This document shows, piece by piece, positions 16,384 to 25,600 of a DNA stretch of 64,000 nt. The position numbers and the translations under genes are program-made. The notes under the pieces are model-generated. The model did no database searches. It saw nothing but the letters and a program-made list of their open reading frames with translations, and had not been told where the DNA came from. Source of the stretch: Streptomyces hokutonensis (GTDB taxonomy: Bacteria; Actinomycetota; Actinomycetes; Streptomycetales; Streptomycetaceae); the NCBI RefSeq assembly GCF_000376565.1, contig NZ_BARG01000049.1:1-64000 (forward strand). The letters run 5' to 3'. Position 1 is the stretch's first letter. Each line of letters starts with the position of its first letter.

Positions 16384-18605
16384 CCGACACCACCGTCCCC
16401 CTTTACCGCGACCCCACCGCACCCGTCGACATGCGGGTCCGCGACCTCCTCGCCCGGATGACCCTGCGCGAGAAGGTCGGCCAGCTCAACCAGCGGATGT
16501 ACGGCTGGGACGCCTACCGTCGCACCCCCTCGGGCTCCTTCGAACTCACCGAGGCCCTGTACACCGAGACCGCGCGCTTCGCCGGACTCGGCGCGCTCTA
16601 CGGCCTGTTCCGCGCCGACGCATGGTCCGGCGTCGACCACTCCAACGGACCCGGGGCCCAGGACAGCGCTGCCCTGGCCGAGTTGGTGCAGCGCCATGTG
16701 ATCGGCAGCAGCCGCCTCGGCATCCCGGCCCTCTTCGTCGAGGAGGTGCCGCACGGCCACATGGCCCTGGACGGCACGGTCCTCCCGGTCAACCTGGCCG
16801 TCGGCGCCACCTGGGACCCCGACCTCTACGAACGCGCCGCAGCTCACTCCGCAGCCGAACTCCGCGCCCGTGGCGCCCACTTGGCCCTCGTCTCCGCCCT
16901 GGACATCGCCCGCGACCCCCGCTGGGGCCGCACGGAGGAGTGCTTCGGCGAGGACCCGTACCTCGCCGCCCGCCTCACCGAGGCGCTCGTGCGCGGGATG
17001 CAGGGCGAGCCCGGTGACGGCTTCGCCGCAGACAAGGCCCCTGTCGTCCTCAAGCACTTCGCCGGCCAGGGCGCCACGGTCGGCGGTCGCAACTCCGCCG
17101 AGTCCGAGCTCGGCCTCCGCGAACTCCACGAGATCCACCTCCCCGCCGCCCGCGCCGGAGTGCGCGCCGGGGCCGCCGCCGTCATGTCCGCCTACAACGA
17201 GGTCGACGGCCTCCCCTGCTCCGGCAACCGCGCACTCGTCCACCAACTCCTGCGCGAGGACTGGGGTTTCGAGGGCCTGGTCATGGCCGACGGCCTCGCC
17301 GTGGACCGGCTGGCCCGCATCACCGGCGACACGGTCTCGGCAGGCGCCCTCGCGCTCAACGCCGGTGTCGACCTGAGCCTCTGGGACGAGGGCTTCACGC
17401 ACCTGGAGGAGGCGGTCGAGCGGGGGTTGGTGAGCGAGGCCACCGTCGACGCGGCCGTGGCGCGCGTGCTCCGCCTGAAGTTCCGCCTGGGCCTCTTCGA
17501 ACGCCCCTACAGCACAGGCGAGTTGCCCCCTGCCGCGCAGGGCAGAGAACTGAGCGCCGCACTGGCGCGCGGCGCGGTGACACTGCTGCACAACAACGGC
17601 GATGTCCTGCCCATCCCGCCGACCGTCTCCCGCATCGCGGTCATAGGTCCCCAATCGGCCACCTACGCGCACCAGTTGGGCGACTACACGGCACCACAGC
17701 GCTCCGGTGTCAGCGTCCTGGACGGCCTACGGCGACTCGCCCCGCCCGGTACCGACATCCGCCACGCCCCCGGCTGCGCCCTCACCGGCGACGACCTCGC
17801 CGGCGTCCCCGAGGCGGTCGCCGCTGCCGCCGCCTCCGACCTGGCCGTCCTGGTGCTGGGCGGCAGCAGCGCCCGTACCCCCGACACGGACTTCGACGCC
17901 AACGGAGCGGCACGGAACGCCGTTTCGGAGATGACCTGCGGCGAGGGCGTCGACCTCGCGGGCCTGCGCCTCGGCCGCGCCCAGCACGCCCTCCTCGACG
18001 CGGTCACCGCGACCGGCACACCCACCGCTATCGTCCTGATCCAGGGCCGCCCGCACGTCGTCCCCGAACGCGCGGGCGCGCTGCTCACCGCCTGGTACCC
18101 CGGCCCGTGGGGCGGCGAGGCCATCGCCGAGGTCCTGCTCGGCCACGCCGAACCGACCGGCCGCCTCCCCGTCTCCGTGCCGCGCTCGGTGGCCCAACTC
18201 CCCGTCTACTACAACCACAAGGACATCGAGTACGGCGGTTACGTGGACGCCGACGCGGAGCCGCTCTACTCCTTCGGGCACGGGCTGTCGTACACGAGCT
18301 TCGAGTACGGTCCGCCGCGCCTCGCGGGGGACGTGATCGAGGTCGAGGTCACCAACACCGGGAAGCGGCAGGGGCGTTCGGTCGTCCAGGTGTACGTCCG
18401 TCGGCTGCTGACTCCCGTCTGGCCGCGCACGCTCGAACTGCACGCCTTCCAGGGCGTCGAGTTGGCCCCGGGAGAGCGCCGTAGGGTCGAAATCCCCTTC
18501 GGCACCGACCAGTTCGAGCAGGTCGGTGCCGTCGAGATCCGGGTCGCTCGGTCCGCGCGGGCCGCACTCGCCGTCGAACCCCTCGTCGTACGGCTCAGAG
18601 CTTGA
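16380..18605 (+). CDS. GH3 beta-glucosidase-like enzyme
   Basis: The 741-aa product has the three-domain structure of GH3 beta-glucosidases and xylosidases: an N-terminal barrel, an alpha/beta sandwich and a C-terminal fibronectin III-like domain (GRSVVQVYVRRLLTPVWPRTLELHAFQGVELAPGE). The nucleophile Asp is in LVMADGLAVDRL at about residue 303, and the K-H pair is in VVLKHFAGQGA. There is no signal peptide. It is translationally coupled to the kinase gene, so hydrolysis and phosphorylation of the released sugar are likely linked. Its 3' end overlaps the convergent permease gene by 11 bp. Confidence 0.86.
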   Translation: MTDTTVPLYRDPTAPVDMRVRDLLARMTLREKVGQLNQRMYGWDAYRRTPSGSFELTEALYTETARFAGLGALYGLFRADAWSGVDHSNGPGAQDSAALAELVQRHVIGSSRLGIPALFVEEVPHGHMALDGTVLPVNLAVGATWDPDLYERAAAHSAAELRARGAHLALVSALDIARDPRWGRTEECFGEDPYLAARLTEALVRGMQGEPGDGFAADKAPVVLKHFAGQGATVGGRNSAESELGLRELHEIHLPAARAGVRAGAAAVMSAYNEVDGLPCSGNRALVHQLLREDWGFEGLVMADGLAVDRLARITGDTVSAGALALNAGVDLSLWDEGFTHLEEAVERGLVSEATVDAAVARVLRLKFRLGLFERPYSTGELPPAAQGRELSAALARGAVTLLHNNGDVLPIPPTVSRIAVIGPQSATYAHQLGDYTAPQRSGVSVLDGLRRLAPPGTDIRHAPGCALTGDDLAGVPEAVAAAAASDLAVLVLGGSSARTPDTDFDANGAARNAVSEMTCGEGVDLAGLRLGRAQHALLDAVTATGTPTAIVLIQGRPHVVPERAGALLTAWYPGPWGGEAIAEVLLGHAEPTGRLPVSVPRSVAQLPVYYNHKDIEYGGYVDADAEPLYSFGHGLSYTSFEYGPPRLAGDVIEVEVTNTGKRQGRSVVQVYVRRLLTPVWPRTLELHAFQGVELAPGERRRVEIPFGTDQFEQVGAVEIRVARSARAALAVEPLVVRLRA

Positions 18606-19479
18606 CCGCTCCCGCCGACACGCCCTTGTAGAACCAGCGTTGGGTGATGACGAACAGGACCAGCACCGGGATCACGGAGATCACCGAACCGGCCATCACC
18701 ACCCGCTGGTCGTAGCCGAACGACGAACTCTGCAACCGCGACAGGCCCAGCGTCAGCGTCATGTGGTCCTCGGAGCGCAGCACGATCAACGGCCACAGGA
18801 AGTCGTCCCAGGCGCTGATGAAGGTGTTGATGGTGACCACCAGGATCGCGCCCCACGCGGACGGGAGATAGAGGTAGCGGAAGCGCTGCCACTCGCTCGC
18901 GCCGTCCAGCATTCCGGAGTCCTCGATCTCGCGCGGCACGGCGAGGAACGCGCCACGCATCAGCAGGACGTTGATCGCGCCGACGAATCCGGGCAGCCAC
19001 ACGCCCACCACGCTGTCGACGAGGCCCAGGTCGCGGATGCTCAGGAACAGCGACACCATGATCGACTCGAAGGGGAACATCATGGAGGCGACCAGGAGGA
19101 TCCAGACCGCCCGGCGGCCCTTCCAGGCGGGCTTGGAGAGCATGTAGCCGGCCGTCGTGGAGAACAGCAACTGGCTTGCCACCGACAGGAGTACGACGAT
19201 CAGGCTGTTCCTGATGTACGTCACCACCGGGACCTGGCTGAAGACCTCGCGGTAGGCGTGGAGGGTCGGGTGGTGCGGCAGCAGGGAGGCGTTCGCGCCG
19301 AAGACGTCCTCGCCGGTGCCCTTGAGCGAGGCCAGGAACTGCCAGATCAGCGGGCCGACCGTGAGGCCGAGGACGAGGAGCAACAGGAGGTAGCGGAGGA
19401 GGAGTTCGCGAGGGCGGCCGTAGTCCCGCCAACGAGGGCTCAGGCGCCGGGACTTGGGCCGCACTGCGGTCGCCGTCAT
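18595..19479 (-). CDS. sugar ABC transporter permease (MalG-type)
   Basis: The 294-aa product is a carbohydrate ABC permease of the CUT1 type. It has six hydrophobic helices and the EAA loop EIEDSGMLDGASEWQRFRYLYLPS. It ends FYKGVSAGAVKL, as MalG proteins do. The ATG at 19479 overlaps the stop of the preceding permease gene. It forms the membrane channel with the MalF-type partner. No ATPase gene is present, as is common in actinomycetes, where a shared MsiK-type ATPase serves many sugar importers. Confidence 0.9.
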   Translation of the reverse strand: MTATAVRPKSRRLSPRWRDYGRPRELLLRYLLLLLVLGLTVGPLIWQFLASLKGTGEDVFGANASLLPHHPTLHAYREVFSQVPVVTYIRNSLIVVLLSVASQLLFSTTAGYMLSKPAWKGRRAVWILLVASMMFPFESIMVSLFLSIRDLGLVDSVVGVWLPGFVGAINVLLMRGAFLAVPREIEDSGMLDGASEWQRFRYLYLPSAWGAILVVTINTFISAWDDFLWPLIVLRSEDHMTLTLGLSRLQSSSFGYDQRVVMAGSVISVIPVLVLFVITQRWFYKGVSAGAVKL

Positions 19480-20492
19480 GACTCGTCCTCCTTCGTGAGG
19501 CGCTGTGCCAGCAGGGTCAGGCCCAGGGTCAGGACGAAGAGCGCCACGCTCACCGCCGAGCCGTAGCCGGCGTTTCCGGTGATGGGGTCGAGGCCGACGT
19601 CCCGGATGTAGAAGGGCAGCGTGCGGTCCGCGCCGCCGGGGCCGCCGGTGGAGCTGCCGAGCATGTAGATCTCGGTGAACACCCGCAGCGAACCGATGCC
19701 GGTGAGGGTGCCGACCAGCATCATCGCCTGCCGTACCCCGGGCACGGTGATGTGCCAGAAGCGGCGGGCGGCACCGGCGCCGTCCATGGAGGCGGCCTCG
19801 TGCAGCTCCTTTGGAACGTTCCCGAGGGCGGCCAGGTAGAAGACCATGTACCAGCCGAGGCCCTTCCACAGGGTCAGGCCCATCGCGGAGAGCAGGATCA
19901 GCCACGAGTCGGACAGGAACGGGATGGCCGACCGGATCAAGTGGGCCTTCTCCAGCCAGGTGTTGACCAGTCCGTCGTCCGCCAGCAGCCACTGCCAGCT
20001 CAGGCCGACGACCACGCTGGAGGCGAGCACCGGCGTGTAGAAGGCCGAGCGGAAGAAGCCGATGCCGGGGAGGTTCTTCTCCACCAGGACGGCGAGCAGC
20101 AGCGGCAGCAGCACCATCAGGGGAACGACGATCACGGCGTACAGGACGCTGTTGCGGGTCGCCAGCCAGAAGTCCGAATCGTCCAGCATCCGGGTGTAGT
20201 TGGAGAGCCCGACGAAGTTCGCGGCGCCGCCGAGCGGTTTGGCGTTCGTGAAGGACAGCAGGACGGTGTTGAGGAACGGGAACACCCCGAACACCGCCGC
20301 GCAGACGATCGCTGGAGCGGTCCAAAGCCAGGGCAGCCACCAACGGCGGTACAGCGCCGCCCCGTTGGCGCCGGGGGCGGGACCGGGGAGGACCGCCCGG
20401 GCGAGTCGGCGTATGCGGGACGTGCCCGGTGCGGAGACGACGGCCTCCGCACCGGGCACGGTCACCGGCTTCGCGGTCTGCGTCGCCACCAT
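19476..20492 (-). CDS. sugar ABC transporter permease (MalF-type)
   Basis: The 338-aa product has a long N-terminal cytoplasmic stretch, then six membrane helices. The EAA motif PKELHEAASMDGAGAARRFWHITVPG is typical of CUT1 MalF-type subunits. Its ATG at 20492 shares one base with the stop of the binding-protein gene (TGATG), and its own stop overlaps the next permease start. The order binding protein, MalF, MalG is the standard oligosaccharide importer layout. Confidence 0.9.
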   Translation of the reverse strand: MVATQTAKPVTVPGAEAVVSAPGTSRIRRLARAVLPGPAPGANGAALYRRWWLPWLWTAPAIVCAAVFGVFPFLNTVLLSFTNAKPLGGAANFVGLSNYTRMLDDSDFWLATRNSVLYAVIVVPLMVLLPLLLAVLVEKNLPGIGFFRSAFYTPVLASSVVVGLSWQWLLADDGLVNTWLEKAHLIRSAIPFLSDSWLILLSAMGLTLWKGLGWYMVFYLAALGNVPKELHEAASMDGAGAARRFWHITVPGVRQAMMLVGTLTGIGSLRVFTEIYMLGSSTGGPGGADRTLPFYIRDVGLDPITGNAGYGSAVSVALFVLTLGLTLLAQRLTKEDES

Positions 20493-21862
20493 CAACCAGC
20501 CTGCTTCAGCAGCTCGTTGGCCTTCGCCTGGGCGTCCTTCACGGCTTGCGCAGGGCTCTTCTTGCCCTGCATGGCGAGCTGGACCTGGGACACGATCGCG
20601 TTCTGCACGGCCGGCGAGAGGTTCGTCTGGTAGGCCGTGGTCGTCTTGAGCTGGTCCGCGACGAGCTTGCGGGCCTGCGCGAACTGGTCGCTGCCGCTGA
20701 CGTTCTGGAAGAACGGGTCGTTGAGCGAGGTGGTCGTGGTCGGGAAGATCACCACGTCCGGGTCCTTGGCCCAGGCCGTCTGGTTCTCGGCGTTGGTGAG
20801 GAACTCCGCGAACGCCAGCGCCACGGGCGCATGCTTGCTGGTCGCGGCGACCGAGACGTACTGCGGGGCGGCGGTGGTGTGGCCGAGCGCGTCGAAGGGC
20901 TGCTGCCCGACCGCAGTCTTGGCGTAGATCGAGGGGCTGTTCTGCTTCACGAACCGCACATAACTCGGGTTGGTCGAACCGTAGGCGACCTTGCCCTGCG
21001 TGTACGGCGTGGACGGGTCGTTGCTGGAGGACAGCGAGTCCTTCGGCATCGCGCCCTCCTTGTACAGCTTCGCCATCCACGCGACCCACTGCGTGGTGCG
21101 CGGATCGTCCGCGAACACGGCCGACTTGCCGTCGCTGGAGAGGGTCTTGATGTTCATCTGGTCGAAGTCCGCCGGGATCCGCCAGATCGGGTTGGCCATC
21201 GTCGCGTAGTACTTGCCCTTGGCCGACTTGGCGATCTTCTCGTAGTCGGCGAACAGCCCGAAGATCGTCGTCGGCGGCTTCGCCGGGTCGATGCCGGCCT
21301 TCTTCAACAGGTCGGTGTTGTAGGTCAGGACGATGCCGCCGGTGTACCAGGGCAGCACGGTGTGCAGCGCGGAGCCCGAACTGTCCTTGAACGTACTGGA
21401 CTTCCAGAACGCGGGGACGAACGGCTTGCCTGCGTCCGGATCCTTCACGCCGAGGTTGAGCAGATACCCGGCCTTCGTGAGGGCCGTCGCCGTCTCGGCG
21501 TTGAGGTTGATGACGTCCGGCAGCGTGCAGGCCTGGGCGTCGGCCACGTTGCGCTGGGTGAAGGTACTGTCGCCCGGATCGTCGATCCACTTCACCGACG
21601 TACCGGGGTGGGCCTTCTCGAAGGACTTGATGACCCCGTTGAAGAACGTGCCGAAGTCCTTCTTCAGGTTGGTGGTCTGGAAGGTGATGCTGCCCTTCAC
21701 CTCACCGGTGAGCTTCCCGGACCCCACATTGCCCTTGTCGACCTTGCAGCCGCCCGCCGTGGAGTCGCTGTCGCCCGAGCTGCCGGACAGCCCGCAGCCG
21801 GCGGCCGTCAGGGTCAGGACGATGATCCCCACCATCGATCCGGTCAGTCTTCCTGTGCGCAT
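20492..21862 (-). CDS. sugar ABC transporter substrate-binding lipoprotein
   Basis: The 456-aa product has a lipoprotein signal (RLTGSMVGIIVLTLTAAGC, with the lipidated Cys at about residue 21). The extracellular-solute-binding fold that follows (family 1) contains GSITFQTTNLKKDFGTFFNGVIKSFEKAHPG. The ATG at 21862 has a strong GGAGGG six bases upstream, and is preferred to the in-frame ATG at 21880. It is the first gene of the importer operon and follows a palindromic operator at 21890-21908. The ligand is unknown; neighbours suggest a mannose- or GlcNAc-containing oligosaccharide. Confidence 0.88.
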   Translation of the reverse strand: MRTGRLTGSMVGIIVLTLTAAGCGLSGSSGDSDSTAGGCKVDKGNVGSGKLTGEVKGSITFQTTNLKKDFGTFFNGVIKSFEKAHPGTSVKWIDDPGDSTFTQRNVADAQACTLPDVINLNAETATALTKAGYLLNLGVKDPDAGKPFVPAFWKSSTFKDSSGSALHTVLPWYTGGIVLTYNTDLLKKAGIDPAKPPTTIFGLFADYEKIAKSAKGKYYATMANPIWRIPADFDQMNIKTLSSDGKSAVFADDPRTTQWVAWMAKLYKEGAMPKDSLSSSNDPSTPYTQGKVAYGSTNPSYVRFVKQNSPSIYAKTAVGQQPFDALGHTTAAPQYVSVAATSKHAPVALAFAEFLTNAENQTAWAKDPDVVIFPTTTTSLNDPFFQNVSGSDQFAQARKLVADQLKTTTAYQTNLSPAVQNAIVSQVQLAMQGKKSPAQAVKDAQAKANELLKQAG

Positions 21863-21889
21863 CGCTGCCCTCCTGAGCATCAGCCAACA

Positions 21890-21908
21890 GTTGGTTCAAT
21901 TAACCAAC
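21890..21908. promoter_or_regulatory. candidate operator C upstream of the sugar importer
   Basis: A perfect palindrome GTTGGTT-CAATT-AACCAAC lies 28 bp upstream of the binding-protein ATG. It is AT-rich against the surrounding DNA and matches the GH38 upstream site at 15 of 19 positions. It is probably bound by the regulator of the glycan cluster, most simply the RpiR protein encoded at 26976-27860. Confidence 0.65.
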
Positions 21909-21990
21909 TTCGACTCCGATTGATGAAAAGGTGGACCAGAATTCATCGGAGGTCAATGGTTCTCGTGTTGCTTTTAGGTTCCGGCGGAGA

Positions 21991-22620
21991 TCAGTGCCGG
22001 TGCTCGTGGTCCGGGTGCGCCGGATCGCCGGGGTGCTCGTGCCCGGCGGTATACACGACTCCGGCCTTGGACTGGTCCAACCAACCGAAGAAGGCCCGCC
22101 GCCCCGCCGCTCGCCGCAACTCCCGCGCGACCCCCTCACGGGCCCGCTCGTACGGCACGAAGTCCTCCGATGACACCCCGCCGAACGGGTCCACCCCACG
22201 CCGCAGCGCCTCCGCCGTGAGGAAACGGTCCCGGTTGCGGTCGTAGTAGTCCCGTACGGCGGCCTCGGCGACCTCCTGCTCGCCCTCCAGTTCGGCCAGT
22301 AGCAGCCGGGCGGCCGGGGAGTGCGCGAGGGCCGCCGCGACGATGCTGCCGAGATCGGCGACGTCGGTCTCGGCGACGGCCAGCACCCGGTCCGGCGCCA
22401 CCTCTGCAGGGGGCTTCAACCCCCGCTCCGCACACGCCCGTTGGGCAAGCTCGTCGATGACCACGACCTGGGTCGCCCACCGGCGCCGCTGCCGCTCGGC
22501 CCGGGCGAGCGCTTCAGGCCGGGTGCTCTCCCGGTCCCGCGCAGGTACGGCCGCAAGCAGCGAGTCCACCCGCCTCTTCGGAACGGTCCTGCCGCGCACC
22601 ACGGCCGCGTGCTCCGTCAC
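21991..22620 (-). CDS. PpiC/SurA-N-like small protein with His-rich tail
   Basis: The 209-aa product begins at a GTG that overlaps the GH38 stop (GTGA). A helical region with VVIDELAQRACAERGL and VAEAAVRDYYDRNRDRF resembles the N-terminal and linker parts of parvulin-type peptidyl-prolyl isomerases, but no catalytic parvulin domain is visible. It ends with a histidine-rich tail (GHEHPGDPAHPDHEHRH) that could bind metal. No signal peptide is seen. GH38 enzymes are zinc enzymes, so a folding or metal-delivery helper for the upstream mannosidase is a reasonable but unproven idea. Longer in-frame extensions back to 22806 run into the mannosidase gene. Confidence 0.6.
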   Translation of the reverse strand: MTEHAAVVRGRTVPKRRVDSLLAAVPARDRESTRPEALARAERQRRRWATQVVVIDELAQRACAERGLKPPAEVAPDRVLAVAETDVADLGSIVAAALAHSPAARLLLAELEGEQEVAEAAVRDYYDRNRDRFLTAEALRRGVDPFGGVSSEDFVPYERAREGVARELRRAAGRRAFFGWLDQSKAGVVYTAGHEHPGDPAHPDHEHRH

Positions 22621-25600
22621 GGCGTCACCTCCAGCTCGACGGCCTCCGTATAGGCGACACAGCCGTGCCAGGCGACCTTCGCGAGCAGCCAGTACGACCC
22701 GGGCGGCACCGCCGAACCGTCCACTTCGATGACGCATTCCTGCTCCGCGCCCCCAGCCACCGTGAACCCCTGGCAGCCGGGTGTGACTCCGGCCCAGGTG
22801 CCCCACGAGGAGACGGCCCAGAGGGTGCCGTGGACCGGTCCACGGGTGGTGTTGCGGAGGTGTACGGGTACCCGGACCCGCTCGCCGCCACGCACGCTGA
22901 TCCGCTCAACGCCCAGAGTGGACAGCAGAGTCGGCCCGTACTGCCCGTCGGCAACATCCAGCGCCACGGTGTCCTCGTACGTCTGCCCGCCGTACGCCAG
23001 CCTGGCCGTGAGCCAGTGTCGGCCGGGTACCGGTTCCGGCGGCGGTGTCACGGTCACCTCGGCCAGCGTGAACCCGCCGGGGCCCAACGCGTAGGGCAGT
23101 TCGGCGGGTTCGGCGGTCCACCCGTCCGGCACCTCGAAGGTCACGGCGCCCAGCACCGGCGCGTCGGTGAGTTCCGAGCCGACCCGGACGGTCGCGGTCA
23201 CCGGTCCGGCGGCGGTGAGGGTGCCGGGGGAGAGGTACACCGACACCGGCATGTTCCCGCGTGGTGCGGGGCCGGAGTTGTGGAGCCAGTAGCGGGTGTG
23301 GACGGGTTGTGCTGGTTCATGTGCCGCGATTCCAGGCCCGGTTGGGGACTCGACAGCGGTGGTTGCCAGCACCGTCGCGACTTCGAAGCCGGTGAGGTCG
23401 ACGGCGAGCCCGCCGTCCCGCTCCGGTGTCAACTGGTCGCCGGGCGACTCCAGTACGTCGGCCCGGGCGCCCTCGGTCCAGTCCTGCGGCCCGCTTATCC
23501 GCGCCCGCACCGGCCGACCGTTCACCTCGTGCATCCGCACGGCGACACCGCGCCCCGGGTCGACCGGTACCGCGCTGCCCCGGGCCAGCGGGGAGCCGAG
23601 CGGCTTGAGGGCGTCGAGGACGACCTCGCCCGCCGGTTCCAGACCGAGCAGGGTGAACTTCCTTGGCAGGACGCCCTGTTCAGGGGATGTCCGCAAACGG
23701 GCTGTCAACGGGTGGTTGAACTCGTGCCCCGCCTGCGGGAGTCGGACGTCCCGCCAGTCACCCGTGCCCGCCACCACCGCGTACTCGAACTCGTGGGTCC
23801 AGCGCTGGAGTTGGAAGGCGGAGCCGTCGGGGGCGGTGCGGCGGGGCGGGTCGACCCAGATGCCGGAGGGCCAGCCGGTGCAGGAGCGCATCAGGGACAT
23901 GTAGAGGTCGCCGGAGGTCGTGACGACACAGCCGGGCGTGCCCCGGTTGAGGACGGCGAAGCTGCGGCCGTCCCAGGCGTCACCCGGCGGCAGCGCCTCG
24001 CAACCGCCCGCCGCCGTGGCCGTGATGACCGCGTCGTCGAGGTCGGCGATCAGCGCGTCGACCGCCTTGGCGTCGTCCTCGGCGCGGGCGCCCGCCACCA
24101 CGAGCAGCGGCAACCGTTCCAGGTCGCGCAGGTCGGCCCCCGGCACCCACTCCTCGCGCAGGCCGGCCCGCGGCGCGACCCACACCGCCGCCACACCCCG
24201 CTCGGCCAGTTGCCGGCGCAGCTCGCGTCCGGCGGCCGGGTCCCAGCCCAGGGCCTCCGCGACCACCGAGTTGCGCTCCGGCGCGCCCACGGCGATCCGG
24301 AAGTCCGGGAGATTGGAGTCGACTTCGAGGTCGCCGTACCGCGGACCACCCGTGATCGTCGAGGTCGCGGTGACCCCGACGCGGACCAGCGCCGCCGCGA
24401 GCGGGGCACCGAGCTCACCGGCCAAGTCCCAGTCGGAGTAGATCAGTTCGGCGACCCCGATCGACCGGTGGCCGAGCAGCCGCCCCGACTCGTCGTGTAC
24501 CGCGACCCGCGCGGTCGACCCGAGCCCGAACCAGGTGTTCGCCGGGTTGTCGAGCGTCCACGGGAACTCCTCGCTGTCCACCTCCACGAACCCGAACCCG
24601 CGCCCGATCACCGCGTCCGCCACCTCGTGCACCGGCAGCCCGCCGGTCACGTCGGACGGCCAGCGCACCCGGATCAGTCGGTCGGCGCCGTCGTAGCCGT
24701 CGATCGTGGTCGTCAGGTCGAGGCGCGGGACGCCGGTCCAGAGAGTCAGCCGCTGCGTGTACCGGAACAACCCGAGATCGGCCGTGACGGTGATCCGTGA
24801 ACCGGCGGGGGAGTGTTCGACATCGATGTCGGCTGTGACGTCGCAGCTGCGCGCGGCGGTGGTTCCGGTCGGGGTGAGGTGCCATGGGCCCTCGCCGAAG
24901 CGCGGGTGCCGTGCGTACTCCTCCTGGACGACGAGCTCATTGCCGATGTCACCGGCGCGGAGCAACTCCCTTCCACCGTCGGCCAGTTCACGCAGGCTGC
25001 TCACGCCGCCGCCACGCGAGGGGTCGACCGTCACCTCGTAGAACTCGTTGCGAATGGTGAGGCCTTCGCCGACTGCCCACCCGGGTACCGAACCCTCGGC
25101 GAGCGGGAGGGCCTTGAGACCCATGCCGGGTACCTCCGGCACGACGAGCCGGAGTTGGCCGCCCTCGCGTACGGCCGGGAGGGGCAGGCCGGTGTCGTCG
25201 AGGGGGACCAGGCCGGGGTCCGGGACCGTGAGGACGTCCCGGCGTTCCCAGGTCGCCGAGTTGAACACCACCAAGTCATCGGTGGCGCCCGGCAGTTGGG
25301 CGACTCTGGCGGCGATCGCGTCCGTCGCGTCGGCGTGCACCGTCTCCGCCAGGTCGTACAGCTCGCGCCAGCCGGTCATCAGGTCGATGTACACCTGGTC
25401 CGACTCGGAGCCGGTGATCGCGTCGTGGTGGGCGCCGTAGATCAGCTGCCGCCAGGCCTTGTCCAACGCCGCGTCGGGGTAGGGGTGTTCGGCCACGAGC
25501 GAGGCCAGGGTGGCCCAGGCCTCCGCGTCGGCGAGGAGCGTCTCGCCGTACCGCTGGGCCTGCTTGGTGTCGACGTAGGAGACGTCCTTGCCGGTGTAGA